Source: Chloroflexota bacterium
GTDB taxonomy: Bacteria; Chloroflexota; Dehalococcoidia; DSTF01; RBG-16-68-14
NCBI GenBank assembly: GCA_003228685.1
Contig: QIFC01000123.1
Location: forward strand, 1-64,000
DNA: 64,000 bases
Direction: 5' to 3'
Shown: in pieces, positions 7,345-15,737 of the stretch
How positions within the stretch are numbered: the first letter of the stretch is position 1
Layout of the letters: each line of letters opens with the position of its first letter
Position numbers and translations under genes: made by a program
The notes under the pieces: model-generated
What the model saw: only the letters and a program-made list of their open reading frames with translations
Told to the model about the DNA's origin: nothing
Database searches by the model: none

Positions 7345-8598
7345 CAGGTGCGCTTCCGCGAGCCGGACAGCGCGATGGAACGCGCCCCGTGCCATCAGCG
7401 AGCGCTCCACCTTTGCACGCTCCGCAAACAGATCGCGGAACAGCTCCCAGGCCTCGCGGTTTTCTGGCTCGCCCTTCTTCACCCAGTCCGCCAGATGGCA
7501 AGCCATCTGCAAGTCGCCGTCCTCGCGCAGCTTGCGCGCCCGCTCAAGGAGCGATTTCGAATCGACGGCGCCCATCAGTTCTCGCGCCACGTCGTCCGAG
7601 TGCGCCGGCAGGATGTGCGCGGGATCGCCGTCGTACCAGCCGCCGTAGAGCCGGTAGACGTTCCGCGCGATGAACTCCGGGTGGTCGTAGATCGGCTGGA
7701 GCCAGGGCTTCTTCGCCAGCTCTTCGGGGTACTCCATCTCGCGGATGATGTCCTCCAGCCATTTGCCCTCGTTCATCTTCTCCACGACCTGGTCGTGGAT
7801 CGTGCGCAGCCACTGCGCCGTCGAAAGCAGCGCGTCCTGGATCAGCGACTCGCCCTGCATCACGGGGCCGTGGCCCGGCAGCAGCACCTCCGGGCGCAGG
7901 CCCGCCATGCGCTCCAGCGCGTCTGCCCAGTCCTTCGCGTAGCGCTGGACTTTGTATGGGTTGCCGGCGTTCGGTGACGACCAGACGAACGTGTCCCCCG
8001 TGCAGAGTACGCGCCGGGAGGCGCACCAGACCCACGTCTCGTCGTCGGTTTCGCCGCGGGCGTGGTACAGCTCGAAGCGCTCCCCGCCGACCTCGAGGTT
8101 GAGAACGTCGCGATACGTGACGTCCGGGTAGACCCAGTTCGAGTCGTCCCACATCCCCATATGTTCCGGTAGGTCGAACTGTACGCGGTTGATGAAATTG
8201 TTCTGTTCGCGCAGCAGCTTGTAACGGTCGAAACGATTCGCCAAGTCCTCGTGCGCGACGATGCGCGGGCGCGGCAGCTTGCGCTCCTCCGCCTCCGCTC
8301 GCCAGCCGACGGCGCCGCTCGTGTGGTCGATGTGGCCGTGCGTGTAGACGATCGTCTCCACGGGCGCCTTGCTGTGCTTCTCTCGCAGCTCCTCAATCGT
8401 GCGCGGTGCGACCCAGCGCGGCGACGTGTCGACGACGACGAGGCGGTCGTCGCACTCGAAGACTGTGGACGTGCCCATCTTGGGGAAGAAGAACACCCCC
8501 GGCGCGACGACCTCCGACTCGCCCTGGTAGAAGAACAGGGCCTCCTCAGGTGGCTTTCCAGCCGCGTTGCGAACGTCTAGCTGCTCTTGATCGGCCAT
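7324..8598 (-). CDS. Metallo-beta-lactamase-fold hydrolase, alkylsulfatase-like
   Basis: Zinc hydrolase of 424 residues related to the alkyl sulfatase branch of the metallo-beta-lactamase superfamily. The metal motif THGHIDH (H-x-H-x-D-H) is near residue 100. CTGDTFVW supplies the bridging Asp, LLPGHGPVMQG supplies a later His, and the second half (about residues 265-424) looks like the helical dimerisation domain with NVYRLYGGWYDGDPAH, characteristic of SdsA1-type enzymes. The start at 8598 was preferred over 8637 because a GGAGGTG at 8605-8611 (minus strand) lies six bases upstream. There is no signal peptide, so the enzyme should be cytoplasmic. Substrate is uncertain; alkyl sulfate ester hydrolysis is an inference from family resemblance. 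The SCP2-like C-terminal domain of long alkylsulfatases appears to be missing. Confidence 0.85.
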   Translation of the reverse strand: MADQEQLDVRNAAGKPPEEALFFYQGESEVVAPGVFFFPKMGTSTVFECDDRLVVVDTSPRWVAPRTIEELREKHSKAPVETIVYTHGHIDHTSGAVGWRAEAEERKLPRPRIVAHEDLANRFDRYKLLREQNNFINRVQFDLPEHMGMWDDSNWVYPDVTYRDVLNLEVGGERFELYHARGETDDETWVWCASRRVLCTGDTFVWSSPNAGNPYKVQRYAKDWADALERMAGLRPEVLLPGHGPVMQGESLIQDALLSTAQWLRTIHDQVVEKMNEGKWLEDIIREMEYPEELAKKPWLQPIYDHPEFIARNVYRLYGGWYDGDPAHILPAHSDDVARELMGAVDSKSLLERARKLREDGDLQMACHLADWVKKGEPENREAWELFRDLFAERAKVERSLMARGAFHRAVRLAEAHLAELRSA

Positions 8599-8664
8599 GC
8601 GAACACCTCCAAGTTGGTCCTCAGCAGGGAACGGCACCCACTATACCCGACCAGGGCTCAGGCG

Positions 8665-9507
8665 TCAGGCTGCGGTTGAGTCGCTCGGCTCTTCGGTTGG
8701 GCGCTTTCGCTGAGCGCTCGACGCGCGCATGACGGAGATGATAGCGATGATGAAGAAGACGAACAGGATCACTTCAAAGATGCGGACGTTCCGCGCTGAG
8801 TCGTCGAGCGTAAGGTTGAAAAACTCCCCCATCAGGTATCCAGCCGACATGTATGCGAACACCCAGATTGAGACACCGATGTAGTCGAGCAACATCCAGC
8901 GCGCAAATGGCATGCGCAGAAAGCCCGCCGCGGCGGGGCCAACAAGCCGCGAGTACCCGGCGAAGTGATAGCTGAGCACGAGCCAGACGCTGTGGCCCAG
9001 TAGTGGTTCTCGCATTTCCTCCGCATAGCGGACAAGCCGGGACTCCGGCCCGAGCCATCGCCAGCCGTAGCGCCCCATCCCGTAGCTGATCGTGTCACCG
9101 ATGATCGCGCCGCCAATGCCCAGCAGTAGGGCCGGCCAGAAGGAGATCAGGCCGTCGTTGGCCGCCAGGCCTGCCAGCAACATCACGAGTGTGCCGGGGA
9201 TCAGCGCACCGAGGAACAGGGTGTTCTCCAGGAGCGGCGCGAAGAACACAGTCTCATAGCCGTATGACTCGAATAGGTCCTTGGTGATCTTGATCGCTTG
9301 TTCAGTCAACCAGCCGAAACCGCCGAAGAAGTCCCGCACGGGCGCATACGGAGTAACCCGGCCAACCAGCACGATACCGCTGATGACGAGGATCCAGACC
9401 AGCGTGCTGGCACGAAACGGAGAACGTCGCCGGCTGGATTCCTTAGCGTGATCCTCAGCCGGATCCCCTGCCTGACCGTCAGCCTGGTCGTTAACTTCTT
9501 TCACCAT
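8665..9507 (-). CDS. DedA/VTT-family membrane protein
   Basis: Integral membrane protein of 280 residues in the DedA (VTT/SNARE-associated) family, whose members are linked to lipid carrier recycling and membrane homeostasis. A polar N-terminal tail of about 35 residues precedes the first hydrophobic segment. The family core follows, with the re-entrant-loop pattern ENTLFLGALIPGTLVMLLAG, then GDTISYGMGRYGW and a later FAGYSRLVGPAAAGFLRMP, matching the usual F-R-x-x-R/G-x-x-AG-x-x-x-M-P motif although with Y instead of the first Arg. The product shares one base with the next DedA gene upstream (9507-10175), so two divergent DedA proteins are made from one minus-strand operon. Confidence 0.85.
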   Translation of the reverse strand: MVKEVNDQADGQAGDPAEDHAKESSRRRSPFRASTLVWILVISGIVLVGRVTPYAPVRDFFGGFGWLTEQAIKITKDLFESYGYETVFFAPLLENTLFLGALIPGTLVMLLAGLAANDGLISFWPALLLGIGGAIIGDTISYGMGRYGWRWLGPESRLVRYAEEMREPLLGHSVWLVLSYHFAGYSRLVGPAAAGFLRMPFARWMLLDYIGVSIWVFAYMSAGYLMGEFFNLTLDDSARNVRIFEVILFVFFIIAIISVMRASSAQRKRPTEEPSDSTAA

Positions 9508-10175
9508 CAGGCTTCTTCAGGCGAATCGCCCCAGGCGCGCTTCACGTGTACGTAGACGTACCACGCCACGAGCACCAGGGTGACCGCGACGATCGGGATA
9601 TCGGCCGGGCGCATCCAGTCACGCAGGTCTTCCCAGTTCTCGCCGAGGGCGAACCCACCCCAGGCTAGGCCAAGCGACCAGATGAATGCACCGGCGAACG
9701 TGTAGATGATGAACCGTCCGATCGGCATCCGCGAAATACCAGCCGGAACGCTGATGAACGTCCGGATCACGGGCAGCAAGCGCGAAAAGAATATCGCGGC
9801 ATTACCCCACCGTTCAAAGAAGCGGTCAGCGAGGTCGAGGTCGTGGCGCGAGATGAGGACGTACTTGCCGTATTTCAAGACGAGCGGCCTGCCTCCCCAC
9901 ACGCCCACGTAGTACGCAATCACCGAACCGAGCGTGTTGCCGAGCGCGCCCGCAAGAGCAGCCAGCAGGAGCCACTCCTCTCCCAGCCCTTCGTCCTTTA
10001 CGAGCTTCCAGCCCGCTAGCGGCATGATCAGTTCGCTGGGCAGGGGGATGGCCGCACTCTCGATCGCCATCATCACGACAAGGCCGGGCCATCCGATCAC
10101 ATCGTAGGTGCCGTCGATGAAATCGAGTAGCCCGGCCTCGATGCTGTCGATTAGGGCTTGTATTGCTTCAATCAA
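9507..10175 (-). CDS. DedA-family membrane protein
   Basis: Second DedA/VTT protein, 222 residues, closer to the canonical family. ESAAIPLPSELIMPLAGW forms the first re-entrant motif, and FFSRLLPVIRTFISVPAGISRMP is the classical DedA signature with both conserved Arg. About five hydrophobic segments are visible. It is the first gene of a minus-strand operon and overlaps the following DedA gene by one base. The 79-base gap to the divergent methyltransferase gene must hold promoters for both directions. Exact transport substrate, such as undecaprenyl phosphate or another lipid, is unknown. Confidence 0.92.
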   Translation of the reverse strand: MIEAIQALIDSIEAGLLDFIDGTYDVIGWPGLVVMMAIESAAIPLPSELIMPLAGWKLVKDEGLGEEWLLLAALAGALGNTLGSVIAYYVGVWGGRPLVLKYGKYVLISRHDLDLADRFFERWGNAAIFFSRLLPVIRTFISVPAGISRMPIGRFIIYTFAGAFIWSLGLAWGGFALGENWEDLRDWMRPADIPIVAVTLVLVAWYVYVHVKRAWGDSPEEA

Positions 10176-10241
10176 AGAAGTTCTGAATCCAAGTTTTGGT
10201 CAGTCTAACACAGCACTCGAAGCCATTCGTATCGGGGATGT

Positions 10242-10247
10242 TACTAT
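10242..10247 (+). promoter_or_regulatory. Candidate -10 box of the methyltransferase gene
   Basis: TACTAT eight bases before ATG 10255, so the transcript would be leaderless. No good -35 is visible. In-frame ATG 10246 overlaps the box and is unlikely to be the start. Confidence 0.4.
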
Positions 10248-10254
10248 GCCTGCC

Positions 10255-10893
10255 ATGAGCGAAGCGCCGTTCTTGCCGGAGCACTTCCAGCGCCAGGACG
10301 AACGCGATGACGCGGCCTACTACGTGGCGCCCCGGCTCATGACGCACATCGATGAGGCCGCGATCGACGCTGTTCGGGCGCTCTATGCCGAGTTGCTCCC
10401 AGCGGACGGCGTCATCCTGGACATGATGTCGAGTTGGAAGTCCCACTTTCCGGAGGAGGTCCCCAGGGAGCGGACGGTGGGACTCGGCATGAACGAAATC
10501 GAGATGCGCGAGAACGGCCAGCTCGACGACTACGTCGTGCACGACGTCAACGCCGAGCCCCAGTTGCCGTTTGAGGATGCGGAATTCGATGCTGGCGTGA
10601 TGACCGTCTCCGTCCAGTACCTGACCCAGCCAGTCGAGGTGTTCCGAGAGCTGCGGCGAGTGCTGCGGCCCGGCGCGCCCTTCGTAGTTACGTTCTCGAA
10701 TCGCATCTTTCCTGAAAAGGCCGTCGCGATCTGGCAGGCCTGCACCGCGGAGGAGCGCGCCCGGCTGGTGGGCGCATATTTCCACTACGCGGAGGGTTGG
10801 GATGGCATCATGGCGAAAGACCGCAGCCCGAATATCGGCGTGCCCACCGACCCGCTCTACACGGTTTGGGCGCGCGCCGCAGCCGCGAACTGA
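10255..10893 (+). CDS. Class I SAM-dependent methyltransferase
   Basis: Predicted methyltransferase of 212 residues. The region ADGVILDMMSSWKSHFP replaces the usual glycine-rich SAM loop. VVHDVNAEPQLPFEDAEFDAGVMTVSVQYL matches the motif II/III region of the methyltransferase 11 family, and LRRVLRPGAPFVVTFSNR matches motif IV. Homologues are usually annotated simply as methyltransferase-domain proteins. The start was moved to ATG 10255 because the longer frame from 10108 runs through the divergent DedA gene and because of the -10 box at 10242. The glycine loop is weak (DMMSSW), so SAM binding is likely but not certain, and the substrate is unknown. Confidence 0.8.
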   Translation: MSEAPFLPEHFQRQDERDDAAYYVAPRLMTHIDEAAIDAVRALYAELLPADGVILDMMSSWKSHFPEEVPRERTVGLGMNEIEMRENGQLDDYVVHDVNAEPQLPFEDAEFDAGVMTVSVQYLTQPVEVFRELRRVLRPGAPFVVTFSNRIFPEKAVAIWQACTAEERARLVGAYFHYAEGWDGIMAKDRSPNIGVPTDPLYTVWARAAAAN

Positions 10894-10909
10894 GGCGCGG
10901 TAGCGTGTT

Positions 10910-11611
10910 CTACGGCTGTAGACCCGCGTCCGCGCCTGCCAGCTTGGCGGCCGGGCCGTCTAAGGGATACTCGTCGCCCCAGCGCGCCTGTTGTTCGGCC
11001 AGGCGCTCCGAGAGAAGCGTTCGGAACTTCGATGACCTGAGGGGCGGAGTGCTCATGAGCACTGCGTCCTCTTGATTGTCGCTGTAGTAGCGGGCGCGCA
11101 CGCCTACCTGCATAAAGCCGTACTTCTCGTAGAGCTTCCGCGCACCGTGGTTGGAGATGCGGTACTCCAGCGTCACGCCATCCTGGCCCGCCTCCTGGGC
11201 GGCGTCCATGATCGCGACCACGAGCAGTTCGCCAATGCCCTGACGCCGGTAGGCTTCGCGCACCGCAATCGTCACAATGTGGCCTTCGCCCATCATGCAC
11301 CAGAGCCCGACGACTCCTAAGATGCGCTCCTGTGTAGCGGCGACTGGGCTGAACAGCCGGCGCAGCAGGCCGCTGAGACCGCGTTCGCGCTGGAGAGGTG
11401 CCGTTGCCTCCTCGGGAGGCGCCGCTGCGTTCATGTCATCACTCAGCGGCTCATAAGCGACCAGATAGCGCGCAAGCTTGTTTTTCAACTCCTTGCGATA
11501 CGTCGTCTGCGGCCACATGGTGGGGAAGGACTCCCGCTCGATGTCCATCACTTGCGGAATATCGCCCAATGCCATGGGCCGGATCTTACAGTGAGTCTGC
11601 GCCGCACGCAT
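10910..11611 (-). CDS. rimI: GNAT N-acetyltransferase, RimI-like
   Basis: GNAT acetyltransferase of about 233 residues resembling RimI, which acetylates the N-terminus of ribosomal protein S18. The N-terminal KIRPMALGDIPQVMDIERESFP is typical. The acetyl-CoA site is VREAYRRQGIGELLV, followed by LEYRISNHGARKLYEKYGF. Two oddities are visible. About 30 polar, Ala/Pro/Arg-rich residues are inserted between LVAYEPL and the strand ILGVVGLWCM, and a C-terminal tail of about 50 residues follows the GNAT core. The start could be ATG 11611, with GAGGA upstream, or GTG 11632. The substrate is not certain because many GNAT proteins share this motif set, so RimI is a best guess. Confidence 0.78.
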   Translation of the reverse strand: MRAAQTHCKIRPMALGDIPQVMDIERESFPTMWPQTTYRKELKNKLARYLVAYEPLSDDMNAAAPPEEATAPLQRERGLSGLLRRLFSPVAATQERILGVVGLWCMMGEGHIVTIAVREAYRRQGIGELLVVAIMDAAQEAGQDGVTLEYRISNHGARKLYEKYGFMQVGVRARYYSDNQEDAVLMSTPPLRSSKFRTLLSERLAEQQARWGDEYPLDGPAAKLAGADAGLQP

Positions 11612-11710
11612 AATGTAGTCCTCAGAATGCACCCGGGCCTATCGGCGCTCCATTGTAACATGGGTGTCGATGCGACGTAGCGGCGAGGCAAGCTGTTGAA
11701 GCTCCAAAGG

Positions 11711-11739
11711 TTGACGTTAGCGTAAAGATTAGATATACT
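11711..11739 (+). promoter_or_regulatory. Sigma70-like promoter of the ABC exporter operon
   Basis: TTGACG (11711-11716), 17-base spacer, TATACT (11734-11739). Expected start of transcription is near 11746, about 29 bases before ATG 11775. Confidence 0.75.
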
Positions 11740-11774
11740 CCCATCCGAACGTACGAGCTATAGCAAGGACACGT

Positions 11775-13598
11775 ATGCGACGTCGCGGATCGCCGATTTT
11801 GCTTCGGCTTCTGGCCTATGCTTTCCCCTACTGGCGCATAGTTCTGCTAGCGCAGATCTGTGTGCTCGGTGCCGCCGCGTTCATGGTGGCGATGCCAATG
11901 ATCGTTCAGCGCGCGATCGATACCGGTCTCGACATGCAGAATGGTGTCGCAACCGGCGAGAAGTCCACGCTCGTTTGGTTCGGTGTCGCGATTGTCGCGA
12001 TTTCCATTCTGCGCGGTGCGTTCGGCTATGGGCAGACGTACGTTGGTGAGTGGATCGCTTCGACAGTCTCATACGACGTCCGAAATGACATCTACAACCA
12101 TCTCCAGCGTTTGAGCTTCGCCTACCATGACAAGGCGCAGACCGGCCAGATCATGTCCCGAGCAACGCAGGACGTCGAGGCCGTTCGCATGTTCATCAGC
12201 ATCGGCGTTCTGCGCATCGTGTATCTGTTCATCCTGATTGTTGCCGTAATGGTGCTGATGGCGATGTCGAGCTGGCAGCTCGCGCTGGTCTCCTCGGTGT
12301 TCGTCGTTCTTGTGGCGGCGCGCTCAATCGTCGTCGCCGCCAGGATTCGGCCAATCTGGATGCAGGTGCAGGATCTGCAGGGCCGTCTCGGGACGGTGCT
12401 TCAGGAGAATCTCTCCGGCATGCGCGTTGTGAAGGCATTCGCTCGAGAGCAACAAGAGAGCGTCAAGTTCTCCAAAGAGGCGAAGGAACTCTTCGAAGTG
12501 TCATTCACGGCGAACCGTATTCAAGCGTTCAACCAGCCGCTGATGACGGGCATTTGGATGCTCTCTATGGTCGCCGTCGCTTGGATAGGCGCGTATCAGA
12601 TCGAGCAAGGGGCGCTGACGGGCGGTCAGCTGGGCGCCTTCATGCTCTACCTGACGATCCTCCAACTGCCGGTGCGGATGCTCGGGTTCATCGTCATGAT
12701 GTTCGCGCGGGCCCAGTCCGCCGGCGAACGCATCTACGATATCCTGGACGCCGAATCGGCTGTCCAAGAGAAGGCCGATGCCGTCGGGTTGAAAGACCTG
12801 GAAGGCCACGTTGTGTTCGAGAACGTCGCGTTCTCATACGATGCGATCAGCCCCGTGCTTCGCGGTGTGGATATCGAGGCAAAGCCTGGTGACGTGATCG
12901 CCCTGCTCGGCCCGACGGGCTCTGGCAAGAGCACGGTCGTCAACCTGATGCCCCGCTTCTACGACGTCACGGAGGGCGCAATCAAGATCGATGGCGTGGA
13001 CATTCGAGACACCACGATCAAGTCGCTTCGCGAGAATATCGGGACCGTTCAGCAGGACGTCTTCCTGTTCTCCGCAACGATTCGCGACAACATCGCCTAT
13101 GGTGTGGTCGACGCTTCGCAAGAAGACATCGAGCGCGTGGCGAAGGCGGCGCGACTCCATGACTACATCGTCACCCAGCCTGAAGGGTACGACACCTGGG
13201 TAGGCGAACGCGGGCTGACGCTCTCCGGTGGACAGCGCCAGCGCATCGTCATCGCTCGCACGTTGCTCACCAACCCCAAGATCCTGATCCTCGATGACTC
13301 GACGTCGAGCGTCGACGCGGAGACCGAGCACTTGATCCAACAGGCGCTTTCCGAAGTGATGAAAGACCGTACGACGTTCGTGATCGCCCAGCGGCTGAAG
13401 ACGCTGCAGAACGCCGACCAGATCCTCGTACTGCAGGGCGGGCGCATCATCGAGCGTGGAACCCATGACGAATTGATCGAAGAAGAAGGTCTCTATCGCG
13501 AGATCTACGACCTCGAACTGCGCGACCAAGAAGAGGCGTACCAGCGTACGCAGGCTGGTGCGAGCGCTGAGCCGTCGCCGGCAGGAGGGGGTGCGTAA
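11775..13598 (+). CDS. ABC exporter half-transporter with degenerate ATP site
   Basis: Fused membrane/ATPase half-transporter of 607 residues. Six transmembrane helices fill about residues 1-320 (ABC transporter type 1 domain), and an ATPase domain follows. Walker A is GPTGSGKS and the signature LSGGQ is intact. However, Walker B reads LILDDST, with Asp where the catalytic Glu normally stands, and the H-loop reads IAQRL, with Gln instead of His. These two changes mark the non-hydrolysing site of heterodimeric exporters such as BmrC or TM287. The next gene, four bases on, encodes the partner with an intact site. Together they would export a drug, lipid or peptide; the substrate is not predictable. 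A strong promoter lies just upstream. Confidence 0.93.
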   Translation: MRRRGSPILLRLLAYAFPYWRIVLLAQICVLGAAAFMVAMPMIVQRAIDTGLDMQNGVATGEKSTLVWFGVAIVAISILRGAFGYGQTYVGEWIASTVSYDVRNDIYNHLQRLSFAYHDKAQTGQIMSRATQDVEAVRMFISIGVLRIVYLFILIVAVMVLMAMSSWQLALVSSVFVVLVAARSIVVAARIRPIWMQVQDLQGRLGTVLQENLSGMRVVKAFAREQQESVKFSKEAKELFEVSFTANRIQAFNQPLMTGIWMLSMVAVAWIGAYQIEQGALTGGQLGAFMLYLTILQLPVRMLGFIVMMFARAQSAGERIYDILDAESAVQEKADAVGLKDLEGHVVFENVAFSYDAISPVLRGVDIEAKPGDVIALLGPTGSGKSTVVNLMPRFYDVTEGAIKIDGVDIRDTTIKSLRENIGTVQQDVFLFSATIRDNIAYGVVDASQEDIERVAKAARLHDYIVTQPEGYDTWVGERGLTLSGGQRQRIVIARTLLTNPKILILDDSTSSVDAETEHLIQQALSEVMKDRTTFVIAQRLKTLQNADQILVLQGGRIIERGTHDELIEEEGLYREIYDLELRDQEEAYQRTQAGASAEPSPAGGGA

Positions 13599-13601
13599 CC
13601 A

Positions 13602-15503
13602 ATGCATTTTGGAGGGAACGTCGGCTGGAGCGGACTGGGCCCGCGCGCCGGCATGGGCGGGTTCCAGCGCTTGCGCGGAGGCCTTGACGGTTGGGATGAC
13701 GAAGAGTTCGGCTCCGTATTTGATTACAAGGTTATCCGCAGGCTCATAGGTTACCTGGCGCCGTTCAAGGGCCGCGTGTTCTTGGCAATCGTTGGCATGG
13801 TGGTGTTCGTCGCCACCACTCGCTTCCAGCCGATCCTCATCGGGCAACTCATCGACTCCGCGGCGGACAAAGATCTCGCCGCGGTGAACCGGGCAGGCAT
13901 CATCTTCATCGTGTTGGCAGTGGGGGCGGGCTTATCGTCCTATCTTCAGCTCATCAATACGGGCTGGGTCGGCCACCGCGTGCTCTTCACACTGCGTACC
14001 CAAATGTTCAACCACCTCCAGAAGCTCTCGCTGCGCTTCTACGATAACAACGAGGTTGGCAAGGTGATGTCGCGCGTCACGAGCGACGTAACGACGTTGC
14101 AGGAGCTGCTGGCAACTGGGTTCATTACGATTCTCGCCGACTTCGGTGGCCTTGTCGTCGTCGTCGGGCTGATGCTCTACCTGGACGTGCAACTGACGCT
14201 TGTGACGCTCGCCATTGTGCCGTTCTTGGTCGCCGGGATGGGCGTTTGGCAGATGTACGCGCGTAAGGCGTTTCTTCGCGTCAGGCAGGCGATCGCTGTC
14301 GTGAACGCGAGCCTGCAGGAAAACGTCTCCGGCGTGCGCGTGATCCAGAGCCTCTCGCGAGAGGGCGAAAGCAGCAAACGCTTCGATAACGTGAACAAGG
14401 ACAACTTCAGCGCGCAGGTGAGCGCCAGCAGAATCACGGCCGCCGTCCTCCCCATGGTCGAACTCAGCGTCGCGGTAGCGACTGCCAGCGTCATCATCTT
14501 TGGTGGCTTTCGGGTGTTCAACGGCGATATGTCGATCGGCAACCTCGTCGCCTTTGCGCTCCTCGTGCAAGGGTTCTTTGAACCCGTGCGTACGCTGACG
14601 ATGCAGTACACGCAGCTCCAGCGCGCGATGGCCGGTGGCGACCGCATCTTCGAAGTGCTGGACACGGAGCCCGAGATCAAAGACGCCCCAGACGCCATCG
14701 AGCTTGAGGACGTGCGCGGCGCGGTCGAATTCGAACACGTCACCCATGAGTACGTCCCAGACGTGCCCGTGCTGAAAGATTTCAGCCTGAAGGTTGAGCC
14801 GGGCGAAACGATCGCGTTCGTTGGTCCGACGGGCGCGGGCAAGACCACGGTCACCGCGCTGATTTCGCGCTTCTACGACGCGCATAAGGGCCGGATCCTC
14901 ATCGATGGCCACGACATCCGCAACATCCAACGCAAGTCGCTGGCCAGGCGGATGGGCCTCGTGCTTCAGGAGCCATTCATGTTCTCGGGCACCGTGGTAC
15001 AGAACATTCGCTACAGCCGTCCGGACGCATCGATGGAGGACGTGGAACGTGCCGCGGCAGCCGTCGGAGCGCACGATTTCATCATGCGGCTTGAAGACGG
15101 CTACGACACGGAGCTACAAGAGCGCGGGCAGAACCTCTCGGTCGGCCAGCGCCAACTCCTCGCATTCGCCCGCGCCGTCCTCGCCGACCCACGCATCCTC
15201 ATCCTGGACGAAGCCACGGCCAACGTGGACACGCGTACCGAGGCGGTGATTCAGAAAGCGCTCAACGAATTGCTGAAGGACCGCACGTCATTCGTCATCG
15301 CCCACCGCTTGTCGACGATCCGCAACGCGGACCGCGTCGTCGTGCTGGAGGACGGCCGGATTACTGAAATGGGTACGCACGATGAGTTGCTGGCACTCGG
15401 CGGACTCTACGCGAAGCTCTACCAGATGACCTACCAGAAGCAAAATGGGGGCAGTCCTGGCGAGCCGGTCGTCGACCAGAAGACCCGCCCCGCCACCACG
15501 TAG
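13602..15503 (+). CDS. ABC exporter half-transporter, catalytically intact partner
   Basis: Second half of the heterodimeric exporter, 633 residues. A Gly-rich N-terminal tail of about 40 residues precedes six transmembrane helices and the ATPase. Walker A is GPTGAGKT, Walker B LILDEAT has the catalytic Glu and the H-loop is IAHRLST. Its signature reads LSVGQRQ rather than LSGGQ. In heterodimers the degenerate ATP site is made from the damaged Walker B and H-loop of one subunit and the divergent signature of the other, and that is the combination seen here. ATG 13602 lies four bases after the first gene, with GGAGGG some 11 bases upstream inside that gene. The -TRPATT C-terminus shows nothing special. 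Confidence 0.93.
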   Translation: MHFGGNVGWSGLGPRAGMGGFQRLRGGLDGWDDEEFGSVFDYKVIRRLIGYLAPFKGRVFLAIVGMVVFVATTRFQPILIGQLIDSAADKDLAAVNRAGIIFIVLAVGAGLSSYLQLINTGWVGHRVLFTLRTQMFNHLQKLSLRFYDNNEVGKVMSRVTSDVTTLQELLATGFITILADFGGLVVVVGLMLYLDVQLTLVTLAIVPFLVAGMGVWQMYARKAFLRVRQAIAVVNASLQENVSGVRVIQSLSREGESSKRFDNVNKDNFSAQVSASRITAAVLPMVELSVAVATASVIIFGGFRVFNGDMSIGNLVAFALLVQGFFEPVRTLTMQYTQLQRAMAGGDRIFEVLDTEPEIKDAPDAIELEDVRGAVEFEHVTHEYVPDVPVLKDFSLKVEPGETIAFVGPTGAGKTTVTALISRFYDAHKGRILIDGHDIRNIQRKSLARRMGLVLQEPFMFSGTVVQNIRYSRPDASMEDVERAAAAVGAHDFIMRLEDGYDTELQERGQNLSVGQRQLLAFARAVLADPRILILDEATANVDTRTEAVIQKALNELLKDRTSFVIAHRLSTIRNADRVVVLEDGRITEMGTHDELLALGGLYAKLYQMTYQKQNGGSPGEPVVDQKTRPATT

Positions 15504-15522
15504 GATTAGGGACGGTCCCTAC

Positions 15523-15552
15523 TTGACGCTCCGGCGGAGCGCTTGTTACTCT
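15523..15552 (+). promoter_or_regulatory. Sigma70-like promoter ahead of the cyclase leader
   Basis: TTGACG (15523-15528), 18-base spacer, TACTCT (15547-15552). Transcription would start near 15559, about 180 bases before the cyclase start codon. A CGCTCC/GGAGCG inverted repeat (15527-15541) overlaps the -35 and spacer. Confidence 0.65.
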
Positions 15553-15558
15553 GAACGA

Positions 15559-15737
15559 GAATGGAAAGACTGCCATGATAAAGACCAACAGCCGCTGGAC
15601 GACTACCAATGATTCCCACGCGTGTGGGAGTCGAGTGCCATTTGGCGTGGGTTGGGGTATCTGATCGAGGTACTAAGGTTTCATCCGCCGGCCCGCTGCC
15701 ACAAGCAGTGGGCCGTTTGTATTCAAGGGAGAGCAGA
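15559..15737 (+). promoter_or_regulatory. Long structured leader RNA of the cyclase gene
   Basis: About 180 bases between the promoter and the TTG start of the cyclase. It contains a CCCAC/GTGGG hairpin (around 15615-15629), a GCCA/TGGC hairpin (around 15637-15646) and ends in a terminator-like stem. Two tiny frames, ATG 15561-15578 (5 codons) and ATG 15575-15664 (29 codons), overlap as ATGA. It could be an attenuator, riboswitch, leader peptide region or a separate small RNA. I cannot match it to a known riboswitch class. Confidence 0.4.
15689..15723 (+). terminator. Intrinsic terminator within the cyclase leader
   Basis: An 11-bp stem with one G-U pair (15689-15699 with 15705-15715, loop CACAA) is followed by TTTGTATT. 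The tail GCCGTTTGTATT is identical to the tail of the pyrG attenuator at 63314-63325. Confidence 0.65.

Noticed and set aside
12834-15074. Long minus-strand open frames under the ABC exporter genes
   Set aside because: Both lie opposite conserved ABC transporter motifs, with His/Asp/Arg-rich sequence and no domain.
15559-15737. Cyclase leader tested by eye against TPP, SAM, c-di-GMP, THF and glycine riboswitch consensus
   Set aside because: None of the conserved core sequences was found, so it is reported only as an unclassified leader.
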